This document shows, one piece after another, positions 11,566 to 22,895 of a DNA stretch of 64,000 bases. Source of the DNA: Reticulitermes speratus. Its lineage: Eukaryota > Arthropoda > Insecta > Blattodea > Rhinotermitidae. The stretch spans positions 36,250,733 through 36,314,732 of the forward strand of contig JAJKFL010000039.1 of the NCBI GenBank assembly GCA_021186555.1, given 5' to 3'. Each line of letters starts with the position of its first letter. Position 1 is the stretch's first letter. Position numbers and translations under genes: made by a program. The notes under the pieces were generated by a model. It made no database searches and was not told the DNA's origin. It saw only the letters and a program-made list of their open reading frames with translations.

Positions 11566-13724
11566 TGACTCACTAGGAACACAATGGATTAGCAACACGG
11601 TATCTGTCTTTGCTCACGGAGATACCAAATGTAAATAATTGTGGATGAAGTGTCATTCTCCACTTAAGGTTTTCTACTTTCCCGTCGTTACATGTAAATT
11701 CTAGTTCAGTATTTCAAATAAGCTACGACTAGACGCTTTGACGGTTGGGTAAAGGAATATCTGGTTCCGCAAAATCTTACCCACAACAGGAATTAGCTTA
11801 TCGGTAACTGCTAATGGAATTGTAATTTGTTATAAATATCGGAGCGGCAGCAATTCTTACATAATGGAATAATTAAAGTGCAAATATTCTATGAATTCCA
11901 TGACATATACTTTAATTTTCACAAGGTGTGACTGAAGTATTAAGTATAATATAAGGTCGAACACGGTTACAACATTATCGAAGGGACCGAATGAATTGTG
12001 TCGTTATAAACGAGTATCGCTGTAAGCGAGGTGTGTGGTAAAAGTGAAGGAAAAACATTTCAAGACAAAATACAAGCCTGCAGGAATATTAGTTAATGTT
12101 AACGCTATGATATCTTTCATATCCTCAATACAATTAAGATTTAGAAATAATAAAAAATTACTCTTTTATAATTGCAATTTTCCTTACAGGGTTTAGCTAA
12201 AAATATATTATTTACAATTAAATTTTATGAAAAACAAACATTATGATGAGAAGAGGACCGCTCACTGTCACATTGCCACTTTTTCCACTTAAGCACGCCC
12301 CATCGCCGTCCCTTCTTTCAGGATTTCGAAATCGCTTTAATCCGATCTGTTTATTCAAACGCACTAATAATTTTGTTTCAGTCTTTACAAATCGTTTGGA
12401 TCATAGAATGTACATGACCAAATTCCCGTAAGCTTATTCGTGACTGTAGCAATGTTATCACTTTTATATAATAGTCTGTTAACTGTAGGATAGGAACGCA
12501 AACGGAAACTTTACGCGGAGAGAAAATTGCCGTTACAATTTTAATTTTCCAGGCCTGGAATTTATGTAGCTACCTGAAAGCGTGGAGGGCTTACCCTCTA
12601 GGACGAGGAGATGGTATAATTCTCAAAATATTCTACTTCTTCGAAAATATATTGAAAACGATGACTGGCAATCTCGTTACATCCTAGGTAGATGCTCTTA
12701 TGTAATTGTCGTAATTAAGCAAGGCAGAAAAACAAGTGCCTTATGAGTAATTAGTTGGTATCACGTTACAAACGAGGTGTCGTACAAACCGAGTCGTTAT
12801 AACCGAGTTCAACTGCACTTAAATTAAGAAAGGTATGTAAACGTTTACGTTGTTTTGCATAAGGCTCATCCACAGCTATGAAAATTATATCGATTACTTT
12901 ACGAATTATTGTTGGTTTAAAATTTCAGTTAAATCTATACCTTCCCTGTAGGTAAAAGAATATAATTTATTATTTACCTATAACAACACTGCACCAAGAA
13001 ACGTAGAAGATAAATAATTATAGTTAGAGTCTGACAGTAAACTAAACAGTAGAGTTCAAGCGAGAAAATCTGCAGCTTTCTTCTCTGTTTCGGAAGACTG
13101 CTGTTCAGGAAAATGATGTTGCCTTTTACGCTAATAAAAAAACACTGCCAATAGCACTAGTTTTTCTAAGCACATATTAACCGTCTTATCCGCAATCAGC
13201 TCTTGCATGTGAATTTTATTACCGTGAATATATTTTAGCTGATATCCGCATACATATGTATGGAGCTACGCATCCGTAAACGGTTCTAGCCAGCCAACCT
13301 TTCTTATTTTATTTACAACTGAACATACAAAATCATCACTCATGATTCTATGACACACAACTCGCATACGATACACTGCTGTTAAATATAGCCTACAACC
13401 AACACAGCAGAATCAATATATCAAATAAACAACACCAAGCGTTCCGTCCGACTCAATCTGTATTTTATAATTAATTTATACTATATGTTTCCAGAATTCG
13501 ATCATCATTAGATGTAAATACAAAACCCAAAACCCAAGGTAAAATTGCGTAAAAATATATTAGCTTGCCTGTCTGACATTTTAGTGTTTTCATTGATCGT
13601 TTGGGGAACTCTTTGAAGTATATTTTGGCATTGCTCTCCATTTTCCTGTTTAATGTGTACAGGATGTAGGGGGAAGCTTTTCTTCTTCAACAGAACCCAA
13701 CCTTAACACAGTGCTCACTGCCTC
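11566..13724. other. Remainder of locus 1 intron 5, nothing recognised
   Basis: AT-rich intronic sequence without exon-like blocks or named repeats. The short open frame at 12243-12431 has no recognisable motif. Confidence 0.4.
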
Positions 13725-14210
13725 AAATAAAGCTCTGTTCACTATCAACATTTATGTTAAGTTTAGACTGACTGTATGAGGGAAGGACATGGAGTGAGGA
13801 TGTCTGAGAGCAGAGTGTTGAGACTATTGGTACTTAAGAGGTGGAAGTGATAGAAGAGGGCAGAATTCTAAAAAAGGAAAAAGTTCACATTTTGTCCTTT
13901 TCAGTATGGTGTAGATCGATCAAATACAGGAGAACTGGTGTGTTGGACATGTTGAATGGAATAGAAAGATGGGAAAAGCAGGCCCAGTTTAAGTCCGAAA
14001 ACCTCAAAAGAGTTTCACCTCACATGAGACCTAGATGTAAAGGGAGAAGTAGTATTAAATAATCGTTAAAGAAGATGCATATGAGAGTGTGGAATGGATT
14101 GGTCTGTTTCGGGATAGATAATAGTGACTGACCCTTGTAAACACGGTAATGGAACTTTAGTTACGTAAAAGTAATGGGAAGTTCTCTGACTGGAATTACT
14201 CTGTTCCATT
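13725..14210 (+). mobile_element. Ancient LINE tail inside intron 5
   Basis: The block from AAATAAAGCTCTGTTCA through GAGGATGTCTGAGAGCAGAG is homologous to 38671-38780 in locus A intron 5, which shows common descent of the introns. Further on, GGAATGGATTGG, GGGATAGATAATAGTGACTG and GGTAATGGAAC follow the order of the LINE tail end ([14 protein letters not shown]). Coding is destroyed. Confidence 0.45.
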
Positions 14211-14507
14211 GAAGTCACCATTGTGTCACTTTAATTGTGTAATGTATTCGGAGTCACAATTCATAACTTATTCCGAAAACAACAAAATTATTAATTACCA
14301 TAGTATAGAGTTATGTGCATCTGAAGACTAGAGCCTATCACGTTCGTCCCCTAGGATTCCCGATAATCTTCCTCTCGTGTTTATAAACCAAAATGCTTTG
14401 AGTTTCTATTATTATAGCCATGTTACGTAAAGGCTCAGAGCGAAACAAGCAGACACTTGCCTGTCAAGACTGAACTTGTTATAAACAGAAATTTTCTTGT
14501 TTCCTAG

Positions 14508-14660
14508 GCTACACATCAAAGGAGCAAGTATCTGCGGAAGGCCGTACTTGAGGTTCGTCCTCTCGAAGAATGCCTACACTTGGTTTTTAACGATCCTAAT
14601 TTCCAAAAAAACACGATTTGTACTAAAGCTTCGAAGCCTCAAAGCACGGGTCTATGCAAT
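14508..14660 (+). CDS. Locus 1 exon 6, open
   Basis: The acceptor TTTCCTAG precedes and the donor AAT|GTAAGT follows. The 51 codons in phase 0 read ATHQRSKYLRKAVLEVRPLE then ECLHLVFNDPN and end in STGLCN. The block is equivalent to LREVTVQVVSDSSC..MICAGTPSGGKDACQ of locus A. Cysteines 168, 182 and 191 are kept. The residue at 189 is Gly and 190 is Leu, so the S1 pocket is not trypsin-like. Length is 153 against 150 in locus A. Confidence 0.8.
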
Positions 14661-15114
14661 GTAAGTGTCACATAATACTACAAAATAGCTGTATGTGAAG
14701 TCATTTAAAAATTCCTAGTAGGCATTTGATACAAATATATGAGAGTTCATAATGTATCGACCGTGAGGCTGCTTTAATTCTAATTTTCATTTACAAATAC
14801 CACAAATTCTAAGTGAATATGACTGCATGTTTCAAGCACTTATTACAAATAGCTTAACAATGCGGACACATTGTATGTTCTTTCTTTGCTTTTGTTTAAA
14901 ACTAAAGTTTATTTACGTGCGTATATACAACATACGGAGACACTCCTTGCATGTTATAAATGAAGCCAATTTCATATAAGTTTAACAGTCCATTGACAAA
15001 CTTGTACAGTATATTTAACATTATCTATGTTCCGTGCAGTAAACTAGTTTACCATATTTATTCCAACAACTGCACAACAATAAAACCACAACAGTGTATA
15101 AATATATAACACTT

Positions 15115-15154
15115 CTCCTATATGTTTCGGCCTACATTGGCCACCTTCAGGGAG
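15115..15154 (-). ncRNA. Hammerhead-like motif, left arm
   Basis: The minus strand reads CTCC, CTGAAGG, T, stem II (GGCC with GGCC), GAAA, a short stem III, UA, then GGAG. CTCC with GGAG forms stem I. The last core base is G instead of A, which should weaken or abolish activity. Confidence 0.45.
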
Positions 15155-15552
15155 GTGGTTAACAAAGGGAAAGTAGTGGCTGATTATGTTACAGATGGAC
15201 AGTTATAATGCTAAAATAGGCATGTTGAGTAAAATACATATAAAAATGTTTAAAACTCGGAAATAGCTTACATGTATTCATAATTATCGTGTGTACTGCT
15301 GTACTGAATTATCCATCGTGACATTAACAGCCACTATCAACACAGGGACAAACCTGAACAACAAGATGGATGTCTTTGACGTGGATATTTGTTTGAGTTT
15401 GAATATACAAAGTATCACGTTACTTACGGACGCATGTAACCTATTTCCAACTTCTAAACGTTTTATCATATATTTCGCTTACAGCATGTATTTTAGCATT
15501 GTAACTGCACATCTGTGACATAATTAGCCACTACTCTTTCCTTTGTTAACCA

Positions 15553-15594
15553 CCTCACTGAAGATGGTCAATACAGGCCGAAACATGTAGGAGT
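15553..15594 (+). ncRNA. Hammerhead-like motif, right arm
   Basis: CTGAAGA (core position 7 may be any base) lies at 15558-15564, followed by stem II GGTC with GGCC (one mismatch or wobble), GAAA, a perfectly palindromic ACATGT stem III, A at the cleavage position and GGAG. The first stem I pair is mismatched. Confidence 0.5.
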
Positions 15595-16242
15595 GTCATA
15601 TATTTATGAAATATTATTGTCTTTTTATTATTGTGCAGTTATTGGAAGAAACCTTGTGAAACGTATATGTATACAAAAATAAAATAAAACAAGCTAGGAA
15701 ATATCTGCATATTGTAACACATCTGGTACATTCGCTCTGTTTGTGTTCCCATTATTCATATTTATTTTGAAGAAAAACTCGAAACTGTGCTGTTTCGTGC
15801 AGAAAAACGGACAGAGATGTGACAATCTAAGAGTCACATTTAGCAGTCCCTATTAAAATTTATCTAAAAATGACTCGAAGCATGCCAGCGGACATTTTTG
15901 TCTAGGTAGGATTTAAAAATGATGAAATTTCTGAAGTTAGAAAAGCCTTATCACTTACTACTTTTGAATTCACGTTTGACATAATGTGCAGTACAAACCA
16001 GACGATACTATGCTTCAAATTCAATCACAATTCTGAAGTAAGTTCTAATGTAAACCACTCTGCCAACACCTGCTGACTGTGGCAAGACACATCAACACGC
16101 TAACAGACACAGATACTTTAGTATTTATGTGATACGTTGCATGCCGCAGTAAGTTCCTCAGTCTACTTTGAAATTCAGTTCCTTGCGATGTGGAAAAAGG
16201 CAAAGACATTCATGCCATTTACTGCACGTGCTTTTGTTTTAG

Positions 16243-16401
16243 GGTGATTCTGGTGGACCTTTGGTTGCTGCTGATGACAAACTTATTGGTATTGCTTCCA
16301 TCTCAGATGGGGACTGCGACGACGACACTCAATACTCTAGTTTCACTGACGTCTTTGCTATGCTTGACTGGATAAATCGTACGCTAACAAATAACAAGTA
16401 G
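16243..16401 (+). CDS. Locus 1 exon 7 (Ser195 exon), open to stop
   Basis: The acceptor TTTGTTTTAG precedes. The 53 codons start [19 protein letters not shown] and end LDWINRTLTNNK then TAG. The catalytic Ser195 and Gly193 are intact. The S1-entrance residues are SIS in place of SWG, and the following loop (DGDCDDDTQYSSF) is acidic. The Cys in DGDC is placed to pair with Cys191 of exon 6. A typical insect protease C-terminus follows. Confidence 0.85.
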   Translation, partial: GDSGGPLVAADDKLIGIASISDGDCDDDTQYSSFTDVFAMLDWINRTLTNNK

Positions 16402-16989
16402 TTGTCTCTTATTAAATGCCTTAATTCGAGAATATATTCTGTACATTCTGTAAAGGTAAAAGGGGAAAAATTAAAGCCAAATATATACTCAAAACTGGTG
16501 CACGTTTTCTCCCGCAAGCCATAGAACCCGTGGACACTAATTTCTGTGCGAATATCTGCATGTAAGTCACCAATTTTTTAACAAAATATCCAAACTTCAT
16601 GACTTAAAATTACGGTTGTTTAGCGCCCTTCATTATCCACCATTAATAATAGCTTGTCACAGTGCAACAACACTGTATGTTTAGTATAAAACCCCAGATC
16701 ACAAACATTTGACATGTTCACTACTTTAATGTCTTCCTTCCTTAATGTTACACTTTCAAGTATTTCAATGAAAATGTTCCACACCAACTTCACTTTGACA
16801 CAGTGTATAATCAACAGTTTTTTCAGACAGAATTTTTCTGAGAATGCAATAAAAACTCTACAGCACACAGCCCTTCATAGAAGATAACAATCCCTCAACT
16901 GGTCAACAATCTGCCTTCGTTTTATGGAAGTTCAGAATGCATTACTGTGCTCACAAGTGTCCAATACTGTTCCGTATTCAGCCCGCAAT
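16402..16989. other. 3' flank of locus 1, nothing recognised
   Basis: The minus-strand open frame at 16620-16868 has no motif I recognise. The flank after the stop (AAGGTAAAAGGGG) matches the 3' flanks of the relic at 28568 and locus A. Confidence 0.35.
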
Positions 16990-17335
16990 TTCCTAACATA
17001 TTTCTTTAAGGTCCACTTCGTATTTCACTCCAATTTATACTTATGTCTCAAGAGTGGCTTCTCTTAATTCTTTCCACCCCATTTTATGGGTATCCCATTT
17101 CTGCTACATGGGCTGGTCAACTGACCCTACTTCCATTTTTAAAACCCGAGCAATATCTGATATACAGTGCTAATTATGAAGCTTTCCTTATGCAATTTTC
17201 CCCACTCTCACGACTCTTCCTCTCCTTTACGTCCCAACATCCCCCTCAGTACCTTGTTTTAATTTCGCTCATCACTCTCCAGCTACGTTCTTCCTGTCAG
17301 GTGATAGGCCAAACTGCTTCGGACAAAAGATGAAC
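16990..17335. repeat. Dispersed repeat F
   Basis: It shares ordered blocks with 43812-44132 and 60738-61058, for example ATTTCTTTAAGG, CTACATGG, CCCCTCAGTACC and CTACGTTCTTCCT. Family unknown; probably a retrotransposon remnant. Confidence 0.55.
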
Positions 17336-18668
17336 TAATACTCTTCCAGTTCCTGATGTCTGTGTCTGTAGAGCGCAGACAGGGAAATAAAAGACCCGTC
17401 ACTAAATCTGTGTTATGTATTATTCAGATAAAAAATTATATTTCAAATTTAAGTTATATGTAGTAAGACTACTACATTGTGCGGTGATTCTAGTTTTGTA
17501 AGTTACATATACTGATTTTTGTATTAGACTAAAAATCTTGCGTAACAGTTAACACACACGAAACATCTAACAGCATATGTAAATGCATAAAACGGTAATG
17601 GCAAGAAACAGTTTGAGGAAAGACAGGTCCCTCCAACTAAAGTGAAATCCTCAATATGCCTTACGCTTTTCTCGTTGTCCGCGATTTTATACACATTTGT
17701 ATGGTCTCGGCCAAATGCATATATCAGTGTTGCCTGTTTAACGAAATTTATTTTTCCGAACTTAAAGATTTTCCAGAATTTACACTTCATTTTCCCAGTC
17801 CTGAATAAGGAAATTACTACATTTTCCTTTAGCAGCTATTCCTATGAATTTTTATTTCCGACAAGAAACATGGTTGAAATGCGAGTAACAGACACAACAC
17901 ACGCCTTAAAATGGCGTCCCGCAAGACATAGCTACCGATAGTTCAGTGATACCTCCATTGGCACAAAGGTTGAAGTATTTAAGACAACCTTTATGTAGAT
18001 GGCATTAATTTCGACAGGAAAGGACGTCAAATTTAAATTCATCGACTGTAATCGATAGCGATCGAATGTACTTCACCGTACCACCACGCGTTTGTAGCCG
18101 TGAATTGTATTGTGCGTGTTAGCCATAAGCAGGAAATGCGTAACTGCTTTCGTAGGCCAAAGTGTGTTGTGGACTGAGCGTAACGTCAGAGCAAAGGATG
18201 GTTATAGTAGCACATATTAATAAAGGAATGTTCTGAGTGCGAACCTTGGTGAGAGCCAACCGAAAATAAAGTACGAAACAAAACACTTTATAACCGATGC
18301 GAAAATAGCTGAAATAACTACAGTTAATACTATAAAAAAGACCTAAATAACAAAGTAGAATAATAAAATAACACACAGAGAAGGAATTCAAAATAATGAT
18401 TGAAATTCTTTCCCCTACAAGAGAGAATGAAAGGAAAATATGAAAAGGGATGACTCTTGAGAAAAATCAAGCACTGGAAACCAAATATAAAGCTACAAGT
18501 ACAAGCCTACATTATAAACCTTCGGAACGTCAGTAACTGTTTTCCAATCGACACAGCGTAACATCCCAGAACACTCAAAACTTCAGCACTGCTGCGAGCA
18601 CCTGAAGTTTTGGACACCAAACCTCGCAACTCACCGCCCTGTCTTTAACACAAATTCACTGACTGATG
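17336..18668. other. No recognisable feature
   Basis: AT-rich spacer. Open frames at 17524-17790 (minus) and 17642-17941 (plus) overlap each other and show no known domain. Confidence 0.35.
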
Positions 18669-20004
18669 CAAGTACTCACAGACAGCACAATATATATTGA
18701 ACAGAGCCACAAGTGTTGTTACTGTGTTAATTGCCATCGCTGCTAGCACGCAACTGTTTACCAGTACAATGCAAGTACTCACAGACAGCACAATATATAC
18801 CGAACAGATCCACAAGTGTTGTCGCTGTGATAATTGCCATCGCTGCTAGCACGCAACTGTTTACCAGTACAATGCAAGTACTCACAGACAGCACAATATA
18901 TACTGAACAGAGCCACAAGTGTTGTTACTGTGTTAATTGCCATCGCTGCTAGCACGCAACTGTTTACCAGTACAATGCAAGTACTCACAGACAGCACAAT
19001 ATATACCGAACAGATCCACAAGTGTTGTCGCTGTGATAATTGCCATCGCTGCTAGCACGCAACTGTTTACCAGTACAATGCAAGTACTCACAGACAGCAC
19101 AATATATACTGAACAGAGCCACAAGTGTTGTTACTGTGTTAATTGCCATCGCTGCTAGCACGCAACTGTTTACCAGTACAATGCAAGTACTCACAGACAG
19201 CACAATATATACCGAACAGATCCACAAGTGTTGTCGCTGTGATAATTGCCATCGCTGCTAGCACGCAACTGTTTACCAGTACAATGCAAGTACTCACAGA
19301 CAGCACAATATATACCGAACAGATCCACAAGTGTTGTCGCTGTGATAATTGCCATCGCTGCTAGCACGCAACTGTTTACCAGTACAATGCAAGTACTCAC
19401 AGACAGCACAATATATACCGAACAGATCCACAAGTGTTGTCGCTGTGATAATTGCCATCGCTGCTAGCACGCAACTGTTTACCAGTACAATGCAAGTACT
19501 CACAGACAGCACAATATATACTGAACAGAGCCACAAGTGTTGTCGCTGTGTTAATTGCCATCGCTGCTAGCACGCAACTGTTTACCAGTACAATGCAAGT
19601 ACTCACAGACAGCACAATATATACCGAACAGATCCACAAGTGTTGTCGCTGTGATAATTGCCATCGCTGCTAGCACGCAACTGTTTACCAGTACAATGCA
19701 AGTACTCACAGACAGCACAATATATACCGAACAGATCCACAAGTGTTGTCGCTGTGATAATTGCCATCGCTGCTAGCACGCAACTGTTTACCAGTACAAT
19801 GCAAGTACTCACAGACAGCACAATATATACTGAACAGAGCCACAAGTGTTGTCGCTGTGTTAATTGCCATCGCTGCTAGCACGCAACTGTTTACCAGTAC
19901 AATGCAAGTACTCACAGACAGCACAATATATACTGAACAGAGACACAAGTGTTGTCACTGTGTTAATTGCCATCGCTGCTAGCACGCAACTGTTTACCAG
20001 TACA
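18669..20004 (+). repeat. 103-bp minisatellite, 13 copies
   Basis: The unit starts CAAGTACTCACAGACAGCAC and ends TTTACCAGTACAATG. Two variants alternate: type 1 has GAACAGAGCC and TGTTAATTG, type 2 has GAACAGATCC and TGATAATTG. The order is 1-2-1-2-1-2-2-2-1-2-2-1-1, so the first six units form three 206-bp dimers. Copies are otherwise nearly identical, showing recent homogenisation. The period is not a multiple of three, so the open frames inside it on both strands are artefacts. Confidence 0.95.
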
Positions 20005-20407
20005 CGGCCCGCGTATGCCAAATGCATACATAAAAATGTTTGTTCTTAGCTTAATTTCTTAAGCCTGAATGTTGCTGAATTCTACAACGTAATGACGTAT
20101 AACACAACGTATTTTTTTAATGCTTTCTGCAGGTCTGGTCTACTTTGCTACATTCCCTATAAAACCATAACATAACTCAATGCAGCAGTACGCCTTCAAG
20201 GTCAGAGCCCCACATCTCTCCATCTTGTACCCCTGCAATTATAAAACCCGCAAATTCCGTACAGTTTTCAGAAGAATGCGCCTTTGGTTCCTAATCCGAG
20301 GAAACTGAACACGGCCCACACTTTGATATTATACTTCCTTAACATACGTTTTAATATTCTGTTCCCATCCACGTCTAGATCTTTCAAGTGGTAAGCCTAA
20401 ATAAAAC

Positions 20408-20500
20408 CAACAAATGCACAAGATTATTGGTAAGTATAAGATATATTTTCAACACCTACATATGTACCGAAAAATAGATTGCCATCTTCCGGGGGTAAAT
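20408..20500 (-). mobile_element. Penelope-like end with degenerate hammerhead
   Basis: CCAACAAATGCACAAG marks the terminus. At 20453-20495 the minus strand reads CCCC, CGGAAGA, T, GGCA.., then CGGTACATATGTA and GGTG. These are recognisable hammerhead parts with a mutated core (CTG to CGG, and GAAA lost). Confidence 0.4.
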
Positions 20501-20685
20501 ATCAGAGACCTACAAGTGCTATCTGCATCCAAATACACAATATATGGTTTCACAATAAAAGTTTTTATACGTGTCACGAAATAAAACAATTAACAATAAA
20601 CAATTTAATGTACAGCATACGCCAGTCGTCAAATACAGCACAATATTCAACACTTTCTGATCCGATATATTTACATCCTTTAAGT

Positions 20686-20894
20686 CAGGAGCGTCCAACC
20701 TTTTTTGACAAAGGGCCAAAATGTTTATTTATTTTGGTCTGTTTCGTGGCCCGCAGGTCTAAAAATGAGAACACGTGGTATGCCTAACCTCCAAAATTAC
20801 TGTGTAATTTGTATAGTATATAGGCTATATCACGTAAAAATGTGTCCGCGGGCCAAGTAGCACAAACTAGCGGAATGCGCGTTGGACACCCCTG
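20686..20894. mobile_element. hAT-like MITE
   Basis: The 209-bp element has imperfect terminal inverted repeats: CAGGAGCGTCCAAC on the left, and the complement of the right end reads CAGGGGTGTCCAAC. Subterminal GGCCCGC and GGGCC motifs are typical of hAT-type non-autonomous elements. Flanking 8-mers (CTTTAAGT and TTCTAAGA) share 5 of 8 bases, consistent with an old 8-bp target duplication. No transposase is present. Confidence 0.65.
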
Positions 20895-21224
20895 TTCTAA
20901 GACATTTTCAAAAGTGTTAGTTCTAGCAGAAATTATTATGATTTACAGCGGTTCAACTGAAACACACACATAGCTACAACACACACATAGCTACAACACA
21001 TTTCCATTACTCTTTTTGTGATTATTGTTACGGATATTAAAAACATCGGCAATATCTTAAAGCATATGTAACATACCTTATGGAACCGGTGTTAATAATT
21101 ATACTATAATGGATCGTAATCAAACAATGTAATATTTTCTTATAGCTACAAAATGAAGATGACGCTGTCTTCCCTTTATATTTTCTTACTACATATTTTA
21201 TACAAGTCTACACATTCGTGCCAT

Positions 21225-21420
21225 CTTCCCCGCCAGTCTCTTCCTTATTATTCCTAATAGTCATCAAGGAGCTCCTAATTGTGCAATTTTCTCCAGCCTT
21301 CTGTTACTCCAGCCCATTTTAGACGAAAAACCTTCCTCAGCACTCTATTATAGAACAGCCTCAGCGTGTCTTCTCAATGTGAGGGATTAAGAGTCATATA
21401 CATACAAAGCAATAGGCAAA
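21225..21420 (-). mobile_element. Possible LINE reverse transcriptase remnant
   Basis: It shares CTCAGCA.., GTGAGGGAT and the spacing between them with the clearer minus-strand LINE fragment at 51658-52150. Coding is not readable. Confidence 0.3.
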
Positions 21421-21605
21421 ATTGTTAGTCGCACACGTCAATATTTATGCTTCTAAGAAGACAATACATGTCCGGTCAGCTTACTTAAAAAATTTGTAAG
21501 ACCGACATATCTCTAACCATGTCTGAGGGACTCATTTCTGCAGGATTCCAAAACCGAATTGACATTTCTTCCATTTAGGAAGCTGGAACGGATTTCTGTA
21601 TGTAT

Positions 21606-21645
21606 ACTGTATGTGCGTGTGTGTGTGTATGTGTGTGTGTGTGCA
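21606..21645. repeat. (GT)n microsatellite
   Basis: Interrupted GT run. Confidence 0.8.
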
Positions 21646-22724
21646 TACGATCTATTTACACAGAACGAAATCCTTGTTTACAGCCGAATGACGAGAAAGC
21701 TTTGGGTTATTGACAACATCGTTAAAAAGGGACGAGTTGCGACAGTGTTCTAAGTCGCGGTATTTCACCCATAATAAATGGAGTGTTATACGTTTCTGAG
21801 GCCCGCGAAAAGCAGTTAATTGGCAATGTCCTGCGTTGTATTTAATTGGTTTCGAAACAGGGTCATATTTGTTGCAAGCAAACATGGGAAATTACACGAA
21901 AGGCCAGTTTGCGAAATGATATGGGATGCCAGAAAAAAGAGGCGTTGTTGCATTTCATATTACGTGCACGGCAGTTTGTTCTACAGTACATCCGGTTGTG
22001 AGAACCGCAAGAAGATACAAACTGAGGCATCCTGATCTGTAGGCTTCACTGCGGTTTCTGTACAAAACGTTGAGCGTGAGGGAAATCAAGTTCCCCTGCG
22101 TTCGCAGGAACTGGAGGTATCCCGAAGAGTTCTGCTCCTTGGACGAATTGCATCGCGACATCCGTTTGTCCTCCAGCGGAGAGGAAAGCAGCGTTGACTT
22201 GGAGATGATGCAGTTACGTGGTAAGACGCGGCTGGATTGAAGTCAAAGTACCAGTCTTCAGAATCAGTGGCTGACAGAAACCTTCCCAGTCAGCACCTCT
22301 GATGGTCCACTTAAGAGTCCAGGGTTCTATCAGAGATCGTGTAGAAATATAAATATTTACATGCTACTGGTCCGTACAATTTATATCTGGAAAATGTAGA
22401 ATTAAAGATGGACTGGACTGAAGAGAACGTGATCCTACACAGATTCGCCCTTGAACCGAGACGTAGGTACTTATTCCGGCCTTGATTCGGAAGACTTCCA
22501 TTAAAACCAGCACACAATCCGAAAATTATGCTAACTCATCCGTGGGTCATGGCGGATCCCTGCAGAATGACATTACTATTCTCAAACACAATACACAGGA
22601 GAGGTAAATGCAGTAACAGATTCACGAGATCAATTCCGGTCACCAGTACTTCTATACCGCAACAGCCCCTATCGAGCCTTGGCCTCCTGCTTTCAGGTTC
22701 CGATATATGTAATACTTTATGGGC
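21646..22724. other. No recognisable feature
   Basis: Somewhat more GC-rich than its surroundings, with short open frames on both strands but none with a domain or splice logic I can support. Confidence 0.3.
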
Positions 22725-22895
22725 AAATATTGTCAGCCCCTCGCCCAAACCCCCAAACTGGAGGACAATGTCTCCGTACTTATGACCCCCGGAGACGGTG
22801 ACCTAGCTATACCCCAGCTATACCCTAGCTATAGCTCGGGACCCCGGGAGCGCCACTTCCCGTACTCACAATAACTGTGAGCCCCTGAGGGACGT
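22725..22895. repeat. Dispersed repeat E
   Basis: Shares AACTGGAGGAC, TATGACCCCCGGAGAC, CCACTTCCCGTAC and GAGCCCCTGAGGG with 43405-43522 and 60283-60443. Probably part of a retrotransposon common in these genomes. It includes a local CTATACCC / CTAGCTATA expansion near 22803-22835. Confidence 0.55.

Larger units (their letters stand above)
15063..15646. mobile_element. Second inverted pair of Penelope-like ends with hammerhead-like motifs
   Basis: Left arm about 15063-15290 and right arm about 15417-15646 are reverse complements with scattered changes, around a spacer of about 125 bp. The outer ends read CCAACAACTGCACAA and its complement. Both arms carry a hammerhead-like core. The arrangement is the same as at 1935-2646 with unrelated internal sequence. 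It sits in locus 1 intron 6. Confidence 0.6.
5350..16401 (+). pseudogene. S1 serine protease locus 1 (chymotrypsin/elastase-like), broken, exons 4-7
   Basis: Exons lie at 5350-5514, 7531-7637, 14508-14660 and 16243-16401, with introns in the same positions and phases as loci A and B. The encoded parts include the Asp102 region (VNDIALLK), the GFGE block (equivalent to GWG), Cys168-Cys182 and GDSGGP with Ser195. Exons 4 and 5 each lack one base relative to the frame, while exons 6 and 7 are open. Exons 1-3 are not seen in the 5.3 kb upstream, so they are lost or outside the window. Residue 189 is Gly rather than Asp, so trypsin specificity is not expected. The locus is either a decayed gene or a gene hit by assembly indels; intron 5 is swollen by a 3.9-kb satellite. 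Confidence 0.8.

Noticed and set aside
18727..20049. Overlapping open frames of 60-80 codons on both strands with nearly identical sequence
   Set aside because: They are by-products of the 103-bp satellite. The period is not divisible by three and the frames occur on both strands.
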